Source of the DNA: Roseiarcus sp963805295
Lineage (GTDB): Bacteria; Pseudomonadota; Alphaproteobacteria; Rhizobiales; Beijerinckiaceae
Direction: 5' to 3'
DNA length: 64,000 nucleotides
Assembly: GCA_963805295.1 (NCBI GenBank)
Contig: CAWDTW010000041.1
Location: 124,001-188,000 of the forward strand
A program made the position numbers and the translations under genes. Every line of letters starts with the position of its first letter. Position 1 is the first letter of the stretch. Under the pieces are notes generated by a model. The model did no database searches. It was given only the letters and a program-made list of their open reading frames with translations, and was not told the origin of the DNA. Shown here piece after piece: positions 7,917 to 15,384 of this stretch.

Positions 7917-8758
7917 CAGGTCGGCCCCGTCAAACCCGTCTGTTCCCCTAGGGGATAGAAGCCGACCGGCGGCTGCCCGCCGATCTGGAAGGGAACGCCG
8001 GCGGCGGCGTTGGGCGCGGACACGAGCCCCTTCTCGGCCATCCGCAAGGCGAGATAATAGCGCACGGCTTCGATCGGCGTCAGGCCCAGCGCCTGCAACG
8101 ATATCAACTCGCGCATGCGATCGTCCTTCGGCAGGACCAAAATCTTCAGATCGTTCAGCATGATGCCGTAGGTTCGGAGGAAGTCGGTCAAATGCGATTT
8201 GACCGCTTCGCGAAGCTCCCCGATATGCTCGTTGATGCTTTCCATTTTGGTGACCTGGATCACCTGATTGATCGCCTGCTCGATCGCCGGCCCGGAATAT
8301 TCGGCGATCTCGCGCGTATCGATGACATGGCCGTTGAACGGCAGATGGGTGATGAGGTCGAGCGCGGCTTCTCGCGTGTCGACATGGATGTAATAATCGA
8401 CCTGATAGGCCATTTCGGCCATTTCCGCGCTCGTCGCAATGCCCCTGTTGCTCACCAGGAGCTTGGCGCGATTGACGTAGATGACTTCGTAAACCCAGGG
8501 CGACGCGCCGCCGAAGAAGCCCTGGACGATGGAGCCGACAAGCGGCTTGTCGGGCGTCGTCAGCGCATATTGTCCGGTCTCGTAGACGTTGAGGACGGCG
8601 CCGCGCGCCTTGAGCACACAGAAATGATTGCTCTCGACCGTCAGAAGCGATCCGGAAACGATGCTTTCGTCGACGATTTTGATGGCGATATTCTTGGTGC
8701 CGAGCATGTCGGTTCCGTCACGCTGCAGTGACGTGATGACTTGACGTGTGACAGCCAT
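7916..8758 (-). CDS. SPFH/Band 7 domain protein
   Basis: 280 residues from the ATG at 8758 behind a GAGGCGAGG ribosome-binding site. SPFH-type beta core near residues 40-150 (LLTVESNHFCVLKARGAVLNVYETGQY, then SPWVYEVIYVNRAKLLVSNRG), then a helical segment typical of oligomerising SPFH proteins (AIEQAINQVIQVTKMESINE). The C-terminal tail is glycine/proline-rich (QIGGQPPVGFYPLGEQ). There is no N-terminal membrane anchor, as in the YdjI/virion-core-like branch of the family. Such proteins assemble scaffolds at membranes. Coupled to the 181-residue gene downstream. Confidence 0.85.
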   Translation of the reverse strand: MAVTRQVITSLQRDGTDMLGTKNIAIKIVDESIVSGSLLTVESNHFCVLKARGAVLNVYETGQYALTTPDKPLVGSIVQGFFGGASPWVYEVIYVNRAKLLVSNRGIATSAEMAEMAYQVDYYIHVDTREAALDLITHLPFNGHVIDTREIAEYSGPAIEQAINQVIQVTKMESINEHIGELREAVKSHLTDFLRTYGIMLNDLKILVLPKDDRMRELISLQALGLTPIEAVRYYLALRMAEKGLVSAPNAAAGVPFQIGGQPPVGFYPLGEQTGLTGPT

Positions 8759-8953
8759 AGCCTCGCCTCGCTTGTTCGGGGGAAACCACCGAATGGACGG
8801 ATGCCGGTCGGTCCGCCGGTCACCTTGCGCCAGTTCGATTTTGCGGGCAAGCCTGAAGCCGAAGCGCGCGGCGCGCAAGGGACGCCGACGATCGATCTTC
8901 CGTTCGCCGGCGCCGATCGTCATCCTGGATTACGGTGACGGATTACGGCGACG

Positions 8954-9004
8954 GTGCGCCGGGAGGCCGGCGAGGAGCGGGTGGCGCCAGTCCACTACGA
9001 TGAA
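8954..9004 (+). mobile_element. Group II intron 5' end, third fragment
   Basis: GTGCGCCGGGAGGCCGGCGA followed by GTCCACTACGATGAA, matching the first 50 bp of the other two fragments, then it diverges. Preceded by a doubled GGATTACGG(T/C)GACG, similar to the doubled sequence in front of the fragment at 6625. Confidence 0.5.
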
Positions 9005-9472
9005 CGCAGTTGCGGTGGGAGCGTATTACTACGTGCTGCGTTCTACGGCTGCTACCCAACAATAATTGCATTCCGCATTTGAAGTGGCGACGCGACCATC
9101 CTCAGCGGCTCCCAGCCCGAACCCGAGCCACGTATAAAAACGGCGCCATAGCCAAGAATGCGACCTAATATACTTTGATGGACGTCAACTGTTTCGACTT
9201 GACTTATATTCATCTCTTCGGTCGCCCGAGAAATCAAGCCGATCTTGTGAATAACCCGCTTGTCGGTGACCACAATCTCGGTGGTCATACGAATGACCCA
9301 TGCCGGAATAAATGTTAGGATCGCAATTAAGACTAGTATTGGTGGCAGGATTAGGAGCGCCTCTTGCAGATTGACATTGCCGCTCGCGTAATTGTCGCTA
9401 TTATAAAAAAGCAAAATTGATACGAACGCTGCAATCGCCAAGAACAGCCAGAAGACTGCTCTTCCGTAGATG

Positions 9473-10272
9473 GAGAGTCCTAGCTTAAGATAGCATTAAC
9501 CATATTCGACGTAACTCATTGGCGGCAAATGCGAAAGGATGCCGCCATGAGCGATGTTTGCTGCAAGCGATGCGGCGCGAGCGACTACAGGAAAAACGGC
9601 ATTGTGCGCGGGACGCAACGTTATTTCTGTCACTCCTGTGGATGCAATTTCACAATGACGCCCCCGCGCGGCAAGCCGCCCGCGATGAAAGCTCTGGCGC
9701 TGTTGCTCTACGCCATGGGCAACATGAGTTTTTGTTCGATCGCCCGCCTCCTCGGCGTCAGCGACGTCACCGTTCTCACCTGGATCCGCAATGAAGCCCG
9801 CAAGTTGCCGGAGCCTGCGATCAAGGCCGAGCAGGTGATCATAACGCTCGACGAGATGTGGCATTTTCTCCAAAAAAAACTCGCAAACTCTGGCTTTGGC
9901 GGGCCTACGACCCTGTGGCTCGGCGAACCCTCGCCTGGGTTGTTGGTGATCGTGATGACGCCACATGCCAAAAACTCCTCGACAAGATCGGCGTCGAGGG
10001 CAAGACGTTCGTCGCCGACGATTGGGACGGCTACCATCGCCTCATCCCCGAGGCTCAGCTCTTCACCGGCAAGGATCTGACCGTTCCCATCGAGCAGGAC
10101 AACAGCAACATCCGCCATTTCTTGGCGCGCTTTCGCCGCCGCACAAAGGTCGTCTCCAAGAGCACGGAAATGGTCGACTTGTCCCTCAGGCTATACCATC
10201 ATCTGCATGACAATCTCGAAAACCTCACCGCAAAACTCGCTGTTTTCCAGCCTATCTTTAGTTAGGACTCTC
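9473..10272 (+). mobile_element. Complete IS1-family insertion sequence (800 bp)
   Basis: Imperfect terminal inverted repeats start GAGAGTCCTA at both ends. The element is flanked by the 8-bp target duplication CGTAGATG (9465-9472 and 10273-10280), matching IS1-family behaviour. It carries one transposase gene in two frames and sits inside the PH-domain gene. Confidence 0.9.
9547..10265 (+). CDS. IS1-family transposase (InsA/InsB type, frameshift-expressed)
   Basis: The first frame, from the ATG at 9547, encodes an InsA-like protein with a zinc finger (CCKRCGASDYRKNG...CHSCGCNF) and a helix-turn-helix (MSFCSIARLLGVSDVTVLTW). At the A8 run 9872-9879 a one-base backward shift leads into the DDE part (WRAYDPVARRTLAWVVGDRD, VADDWDGYHRLIP, NSNIRHFLARFRRRTKVVSK) ending at 10265. 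Frameshift fusion at an A-rich slippery site is the normal expression mode of IS1, so this copy may be active. Confidence 0.88.
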
Positions 10273-10512
10273 CGTAGATGATCCAATGCAATTTTCCAAC
10301 ATATTTCACAGCTTCTTTTGGCTGAAGCACTTTCTTGTAATATCGCATCAAACGCCTCGCCTGAATGAATTGACGACAACTGACCGCTAAAAGGAAGGTC
10401 TTGCATTGATCTTGGTCGATCGAGCAGCGATTGCACGGAACGTCAAAGCGCGTCAAATTCTCGCGGCGCGAGCCGGGAGGAATTGGCATCGATTGAAGCC
10501 CGCCGCGGATCT

Positions 10513-11040
10513 TTATTCACGAGGCGACGGCGGCTCGCCGGTTCGTTTCGGCTTCGGCCCGCATTTGCTTGGCGTGACGACGCGGCCGAGGCGGCGGCCG
10601 ATCGTGTCCTGAAAGGCGCGGTCGCCGAGCGGGCGGCCGATCAGCTCGTTGCGGCGCAGCACGAGCCAAAGCCGGGATCGTCGGCATCCGCATCGAGAAG
10701 ATCGGCGATGTTCGGCGCCCGGTCGAGAAGCGGCCGCACGTCGACGAGCCCATCGTCGCGGGCCGAAAGATGCGCGCGCACGCTCGAATGGGACAGTCCT
10801 GCGCGCGCTCGATGAGCCGCGCGCAGACCGGGTTCAGCGCGACGGTGGGCGCCGCCGCCGTTGGGCAGTCATCGTCCATCGCGACCGAGCCGAACCGTCC
10901 CCGAAGCAGATGGCCGGTCTGGCGCGCCCGCGCCTTGACGAAGCCGGCGTAGAGCCGATGCGCCCACGACAGCGCCCGCGCGAGCCCCGCGCCGTCCTCG
11001 GGAACGAGGATCAGATGGACGTGATTGGGGGTCAGGCATT
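10513..11040 (-). pseudogene. Decayed REP-associated tyrosine transposase (RAYT, IS200-like), C-terminal part
   Basis: Read leftward from 11037, one frame gives LTPNHVHLILVPEDGAGLAR and WAHRLYAGFVKARARQTGHL, the HUH motif and helix of Y1-type transposases. After frameshifts come NPVCARLIERAQDCP, RAHLSARDDGLVDV and a basic tail GRRLGRVVTPSKCGPKPKRT ending at 10513. The N-terminal part is missing here. RAYTs mobilise REP palindromes; this copy cannot be functional. Confidence 0.72.
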
Positions 11041-11079
11041 AGGCTTGGCAGGCGAGGGCCGCTCGGGGGAGTCGGTCCG

Positions 11080-11517
11080 CTACTTGCGGACCACGGCGCC
11101 GCCGATCGACTCCATCAGCGCTTCGAAGGATGGCGCCCCGTCTTCGGCGACATCGGCGACCACGGCTGCCTTGCCCGGCGTCAATTCGCGCGAAAACTTT
11201 TCAACGTACCCGGCGTCGGCTCTTTGGCTGATGAGGTCGGCCGATTGGCCTAGAATTGCGCCGCCAGCAGCGGCGATCGTCGCCGCAAGCGGACCGCCGA
11301 GCAACCCCGCCAACGCGCCGATCAAAGCGCCGACGGCCGCGCCGCCATGCCCTTCTTTCGTGATCTCCTGCACCGACAGCTTTCCGCCCGGGTCCCTTGC
11401 AACGACGGCCGAACCGTAGAGCTTGACGCCCTCCCCTCCGTGCATGGTCCGAAGCGCGTGGATTGCTTCGGGGATCTTCTCGTCACTGGGAAAGACAACC
11501 ACGACAAACTTGCTCAT
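11080..11517 (-). CDS. DUF1269 family protein
   Basis: 145 residues from the ATG at 11517 with an AGGAGG ribosome-binding site. The N-terminal alpha/beta part (MSKFVVVVFPSDEKIPEAIH) is followed by a glycine/alanine-rich hydrophobic hairpin (GGAAVGALIGALAGLLGGPL, ATIAAAGGAILGQSADL), as in DUF1269/GlsB-like membrane-inserting proteins. The C-terminal half has KAAVVADVAEDGAPSFEALM. Family members are often stress-induced; the biochemical role is unknown. Intact, although flanked by transposase debris on both sides. Confidence 0.82.
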   Translation of the reverse strand: MSKFVVVVFPSDEKIPEAIHALRTMHGGEGVKLYGSAVVARDPGGKLSVQEITKEGHGGAAVGALIGALAGLLGGPLAATIAAAGGAILGQSADLISQRADAGYVEKFSRELTPGKAAVVADVAEDGAPSFEALMESIGGAVVRK

Positions 11518-11591
11518 CGAGGCCTCCTGCTGCTTTTGGTTGCCGACGCCAGCCTGAGGCCTTCTCGACGGACAGGGGCGTCGGCCTCGTA

Positions 11592-11887
11592 CCCACAATC
11601 TCCACAAGCCCAAACGCGACAAGCGCTCAGGCGCCAAAAGAACGTGCGCTTTTATTACACGCCCACGCCCGCTTCTCGACTCAATCCCATCGAAATCTGG
11701 TTCTCGGCGCCCGCCGAAAGATCGCTTGACGGCGCGTCCTTCGCCAGCGTCACCGAACCAGCGTCACCGAACTCGTCGCCCACATCGACGCTTTCATCGC
11801 CGGCGCCAACCAGACCGCTCGGCCCTTCATCCGGATCAAATCCGAAGTCCACAGGAAACGCCTCAAGCCATGTTTCGCCGAACTGTG
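11592..11887 (+). pseudogene. IS630-family transposase remnant (C-terminal end)
   Basis: Carries the recognisable IS630 C-terminus in pieces across frames: HKPKRDK, then VRFYYTPTPASRLNPIEIWF, then GASFASVTE, then LVAHIDAFIAGANQTARPF, ending KSEVHRKRLKPCFAEL-stop. At least two frameshifts and no N-terminal part. It stops 13 bp before the 94-bp miniature element at 11901. Confidence 0.75.
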
Positions 11888-11900
11888 ATTCTGGGTTCTA

Positions 11901-11994
11901 GTGTTGTGTCTTTAACAATTGGACCCCACGCGGCCACCGGAAACTCGTAGGCTCCAAACTCCGGATAGGGCGCTCTGCGTTAGAGTCGGTACAC
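11901..11994. mobile_element. 94-bp TA-flanked miniature element (IS630/mariner type), copy 1
   Basis: Runs from GTGTTGTGTCTTTAAC to GGTACAC, with a TA dinucleotide on each side (11899-11900 and 11995-11996). Aligned with the reverse complement of the copy at 13528, 73 of 94 positions match without gaps, and both are exactly 94 bp. Confidence 0.75.
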
Positions 11995-12020
11995 TAGCAG
12001 TTCGGGCATGCTGTGCTTAC

Positions 12021-12794
12021 CTACCGACTTTCCGCTTGTACTAGCGGGGGCCGCCAATACGGCATGTCGGCTCGTGGTTTCTCGAAGCCGTTGGCGACAA
12101 ATGCACGATGCGGCAGGTTCTCTGCGATTATCTTCAGCATCTGTCCCGGATCGACCAAAAGCTTCGCCCGCTCTTGCGGCGACGCTTTGAGCAACTCATT
12201 GGCGTGCCTACGCGAATAGAATGCGAGGAGATCCGCTGCTTGGATCGCGCGGCAGGAGGCTTTTGCCAGAAATGCGACCGATTTGATCTTCTCCGCTAGG
12301 TCGAACATGTCGGTTACCACGCCAATGTTCCACTCGGCTTCGGGGTTATTATGGTGGCCCGCCTCCAGAGCGAAGGCTACGCCTTCCTCGTTAGCCTTCT
12401 TGCCGACCCGGACGTCCGCGAGCAGCCAGTCCAGGATCACGTTCGAGCAGAACGTGTATGGTGTGACGGTTTTCTTCCGCGTGCTTCGATCCGCAGCTGC
12501 TTTGTACTCGCCCTTTGCTACGGACATCGAGACGCCGAGCAGCGCATGACGGGAGAGAGTCCCACAAAACTGTGCGACGAACGACTGCTTTTTTAAAACT
12601 GTCCAGCCCGCAAAGTCGGCCCTCGTGCCATGTAGATCCGTCGCGTGCAGGATGCGCACTTCGTATTTCGTGAACAGGGGTTCGACCTCGGCCTCGAAGT
12701 TGGCCCAGGACTCCTCGTCCCCGACGTAACCGGCCAAGGTGGTAGCTTGGTTCTGTGGGTCTTTCCCACTGTCATCGAGGTAGCACACGAGCAA
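12021..12794 (-). CDS. DUF3800 domain protein
   Basis: 257 residues. The N-terminus YLDDSGKDPQN carries the DUF3800 hallmark (Y-x-D-x-S/D-G), followed by TTLAGYVGDEESWANFEAEV and later FALEAGHHNNPEAEWNI and QAADLLAFYSRRHANELLK. DUF3800 has an RNase H-like fold with conserved acidic residues and is often found in mobile or defence-linked loci; its role is unknown. The first in-frame start is TTG at 12794; the GTG just downstream is an alternative. The gene lies between two inverted 94-bp miniature elements and is lower in G+C than the core genome. Confidence 0.82.
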   Translation of the reverse strand: MLVCYLDDSGKDPQNQATTLAGYVGDEESWANFEAEVEPLFTKYEVRILHATDLHGTRADFAGWTVLKKQSFVAQFCGTLSRHALLGVSMSVAKGEYKAAADRSTRKKTVTPYTFCSNVILDWLLADVRVGKKANEEGVAFALEAGHHNNPEAEWNIGVVTDMFDLAEKIKSVAFLAKASCRAIQAADLLAFYSRRHANELLKASPQERAKLLVDPGQMLKIIAENLPHRAFVANGFEKPRADMPYWRPPLVQAESR

Positions 12795-13041
12795 GGAGGC
12801 GCATCCGCTTGTACATATTGCGAGTGCCCAACTAGTTACACATTAGGGCGACTACCGGCAAGAGTAGGAACCGGCAGGGTGTGCGGGGTCTGACGCAGGC
12901 GCGCCTAGATGGTGTCACAACGCATGGAGCAGCGACGAGATGATGAAAGAGGGCGTCCGAGGTGGCCCGTTGACAACCAGATATTTTGTCCGCTATCGGC
13001 CTCGCAACTGGACATAATGTCCGACAATAAGGAAGCCAAGA

Positions 13042-13380
13042 ATGGCCCGTATCGGCGGTTGGATGCGCATCGGCGTCATCCTATCTATTGCGTGGATTCC
13101 GATAGGGTGGATTTATACAAATAACACAAGGTTTGCGCAGGCGCACGACTTTGCGAGCGCCATGCAAGAATTTTGTCTAAGGCCGCCAAGCTTGCCGGTG
13201 GAGCGTTGTTCAGACGAGTTTATGAAAAGCTGGGCCTTGAGTATCAAAGGAACAACGGAACAGGCGGAGCTTGTCAGCTTTGGGCCAATCGTCCCCGCGT
13301 GGCTCATCGCGTGGGGAACTGTTGCACTGTTTCGATGGGTAAGGCGCGGCTTCGAGGGACATGGGGGAAAGCCGACATGA
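13042..13380 (+). CDS. Small two-segment membrane protein, unknown function
   Basis: 112 residues. Membrane segment 1 is near residues 8-24 (MRIGVILSIAWIPIGWIY) and segment 2 near 82-98 (VPAWLIAWGTVALFRWV). The loop between them contains two cysteines (EFCLRPPSLPVERCSDEF) and is probably periplasmic. The MRIGVxLSxxW...G start is common in small alphaproteobacterial membrane proteins of no known role. A GGA-containing ribosome-binding site precedes the ATG. It shares the interval between the two 94-bp elements with the DUF3800 gene. Confidence 0.65.
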   Translation: MARIGGWMRIGVILSIAWIPIGWIYTNNTRFAQAHDFASAMQEFCLRPPSLPVERCSDEFMKSWALSIKGTTEQAELVSFGPIVPAWLIAWGTVALFRWVRRGFEGHGGKPT

Positions 13381-13527
13381 TGTTTCGAGAAGATTGGTTT
13401 TACATGAACACAGCAGAACCGGTCCTTGTTGCCAATACCCAGAGATGGGTAGGACTATATCTGATATGACCAGATACCGAAAATCTTCATCAACCCGGCC
13501 ACGGTATCCCATCACCCACCCACCCTA

Positions 13528-13621
13528 GTGTAGTGAATTTAACGCAAAGCGCCGTGTTCGTACTCTGGAGCCTGCGACTTTCCCGGCACGGCGTGGGGTC
13601 GAAGCGTTAAAGACACAACAC
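13528..13621. mobile_element. 94-bp TA-flanked miniature element (IS630/mariner type), copy 2
   Basis: Inverted relative to the copy at 11901. Ends GTGTAGTGAATTTAACGC and GCGTTAAAGACACAACAC are 15-of-18 inverted repeats; TA dinucleotides lie at 13526-13527 and 13622-13623. Its right junction supplies the stop codon of the truncated rhomboid gene. Confidence 0.75.
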
Positions 13622-13926
13622 TAGCCTTCATCTCGTTTGACGGGTCGGCGCGGATCCTCCAGTGGACGCGCGGCAGCGGCCCCGAAAATCACGCCGGCGA
13701 TGTGAGCGACATAGGCCACGCCTCCCGATTGCACGTTCGCGACGACGCCAAAGCTGAGAAGCTGGATGAGAAACCAAAACCCGATCAAGAGCGCAGCCGG
13801 TATGAAGGTGACGCGGACGAGCCACCCGATGATCAGAACCGTGCGAATTTGATCGCGCGGGTAGGTGATGAGAAACGCGCCCATCACCGCGGCGATCGCT
13901 CCACTGGCGCCGAGGTTGGGAACCGT
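13621..13926 (-). pseudogene. Truncated rhomboid-family intramembrane protease
   Basis: Only the C-terminal half remains: VPNLGASGAIAAVMGAFLIT with the catalytic serine in GASG, then hydrophobic helices (TVLIIGWLVRVTFIPAALLI), then GGVAYVAHIAGVIFGAAAAR with the catalytic histidine. The N-terminal helices are replaced upstream by RAYT-derived sequence that stays in frame. The stop codon TAG comes from the adjoining 94-bp element, so the C-terminus is cut as well. Rhomboids cleave membrane proteins within the bilayer; this copy lacks the first helices and is presumably dead. Confidence 0.78.
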
Positions 13927-13959
13927 TGTCCTGGCCGCGATATTGGGCATTCCAGTGGC

Positions 13960-14203
13960 ATTTAACTCAAGCCCCCAATGCTCGGCTCTCGGTTTCGGCC
14001 CGCGACGCTTGGGGCGGGGATCGCGGCCGGTTGCGGCGGCGGCCCAGACCGCCACGCCCTGCCTGCCGCGCCGGCTCGCCAGGAGATCGCGGTAAAGCTC
14101 GTCATCGCCGTCGCCGAAGTCCACCCGCTCGCGCCGGGCGCCGCGCTCACGTCACAGGGTGGGGACGGCCAGGGACGACAAAGCGGGCGATGCGGGCCAT
14201 GGG
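13960..14203 (-). pseudogene. Internally deleted RAYT transposase remnant
   Basis: Starts MARIARFVVPGRPHPVT, the typical N-terminus of REP-associated tyrosine transposases. After a frameshift it continues ERVDFGDGDDELYRDLLA and RQGVAVWA. It then jumps directly to the family's basic tail, GRDPRPKRRGPKPRAEHWG. The catalytic middle is missing, and the frame runs on into the rhomboid fragment. Confidence 0.65.
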
Positions 14204-14471
14204 ATCGCTCGGGGATCGGAGACAGCGGACAGGGTAGGTCCATTAAGGGGTTGGGTAAAGTGTCGACGTAATTCGAGCGCGGGCCCCGGCGACTTTTGGG
14301 AAAGAAATGTCTGCTCCGCGGGGCGGCGCGCGACTCTCGAGCCAGCGTTATGCGCTGATGTCGAATGCCGCATTGCAAAACTGTTGAGAATTGTGAACGC
14401 GACGGAGCTATCAAGGCCAAATTTCCGCTCTAGCGTGGCCGGGCAATCAACTTTGCAGCAGAGCGTTTCAA

Positions 14472-14675
14472 ATGAAATATGCCATCATTGCCTTGATATT
14501 GACCTTCTCTATTCCTGAGGCCAACGCGGTCGTCTATTGCGCAGCAGGCGTTTATCACGCGGGCTGTGTCCGTCGTCCGCCCGCGAGCGCCGTCGTCGTC
14601 GCGCCGAAACCGGCCGGCGCGGTCGTGGTCGCGCCCCATTGCCGCATTATCGACGGACGGCGCGTCTGCCGTTAG
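14472..14675 (+). CDS. Small secreted protein, unknown function
   Basis: 67 residues with a clear signal peptide (MKYAIIALILTFSIPEANA, cleavage after ANA). The mature part is VVYCAAGVYHAGCVRRP, a repeated (A)VVVAPKPAGAVVVAP stretch, and CRIIDGRRVCR. Four cysteines suggest two disulfides. Proteins with the YCAAGVYxAGCV motif are common and uncharacterised in Hyphomicrobiales. Converges with the 139-residue gene with no gap (stops at 14675 and 14676). Confidence 0.75.
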   Translation: MKYAIIALILTFSIPEANAVVYCAAGVYHAGCVRRPPASAVVVAPKPAGAVVVAPHCRIIDGRRVCR

Positions 14676-15095
14676 CTAATGGGCCGTCTTGCTGCGGGCC
14701 TCGGCAAGCCACGACCCGACAAGCAAGACCGCCACGAGGGCATGAAGGCCGACGGCGGGCCACAACAATAAGCCGTCGACGCGCTCGATTGCGCCAAGAT
14801 AAGCGAGGAACGACGCAATCAACGCATTGTAGGTCAGCATCCCGCCGAGGGCCGGGGCGCCATTCCCGGCCCTCGGCCGGCTCGGCCAACAGGCGAGCCC
14901 CAGCGCGATGAGCGCGATGCCGAAGCAGCGGGCGAGCGGCATGAGCCGCCCGAACTCATTCGTATGCAGCAACAGCCGGATGACGAGCGCCGGGTCGACG
15001 ATAAGGGCGAGACCGGTTCCGACTTCCACGACCGCGGCAAAGCCGAAAATCTTTCTCCGCACGTAGAGGTTCGCTTGGTTCCCGTGCGCCGCCAA
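14676..15095 (-). CDS. Uncharacterised integral membrane protein
   Basis: 139 residues with four predicted membrane segments: FGFAAVVEVGTGLALIV, CFGIALIALGLACW, GGMLTYNALIASFLAYLGAI and LLLWPAVGLHALVAVLLVGS. No catalytic motif seen. The family is not recognised beyond 'hypothetical four-helix membrane protein'. The adjacent convergent secreted gene gives no functional hint. Confidence 0.68.
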   Translation of the reverse strand: MAAHGNQANLYVRRKIFGFAAVVEVGTGLALIVDPALVIRLLLHTNEFGRLMPLARCFGIALIALGLACWPSRPRAGNGAPALGGMLTYNALIASFLAYLGAIERVDGLLLWPAVGLHALVAVLLVGSWLAEARSKTAH

Positions 15096-15147
15096 AACTA
15101 TATTTCTCGGATCGCTGCGCCGATCAATCCCAGCGGCGCCGCAGCGC

Positions 15148-15312
15148 TCACGGGATCATGCCGCATTCGAACAACTTGTTCATGACGGCGGGCGCGATCT
15201 TGTCGATGAAGGTCTTTCGCGCCTGCGCATCGCCGCGGCAAAGGCGCTGAAGCTCGGAAATCGGGCGCCTCGATGACCTGCTGAATCCTTCAGCGGAACA
15301 TGCTATCAATGT
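15148..15312 (-). pseudogene. Possible C-terminal gene remnant upstream of cstA
   Basis: A leftward frame ends ISELQRLCRGDAQARKTFID then KIAPAVMNKLFECGMIP-stop. The residue mix looks protein-like rather than antisense noise, but no start, ribosome-binding site or family is recognised. The rest of this open frame is antisense to cstA. Could be chance. Confidence 0.25.
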
Positions 15313-15384
15313 CACCAAGGTCTGACCGGAGAATCCGGCTCCGCGGACGCGTCTAGAACCCGGGCGCCAACTCGGGAGGAAACA

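Larger units (their letters stand above)
9052..10348 (-). pseudogene. PH-domain (bPH_2/DUF304, YdbT-like) membrane protein interrupted by IS1-family element
   Basis: The N-terminal part (10348 down to 10273) reads MRYYKKVLQPKEAVKYVGKL. The rest (9472 down to 9052) continues RAVFWLFLAIAAFVSILLF and ends in a bacterial PH domain (IVVTDKRVIHKIGLISRATE, SILGRILGYGAVFIRGSGSG). Removing the 800-bp IS and one copy of the 8-bp duplication CGTAGATG restores one frame (HWIIYGRAVFW), giving about 165 residues with two membrane segments. The family is membrane-associated with unknown role. Lower G+C than the flanks. Confidence 0.85.
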
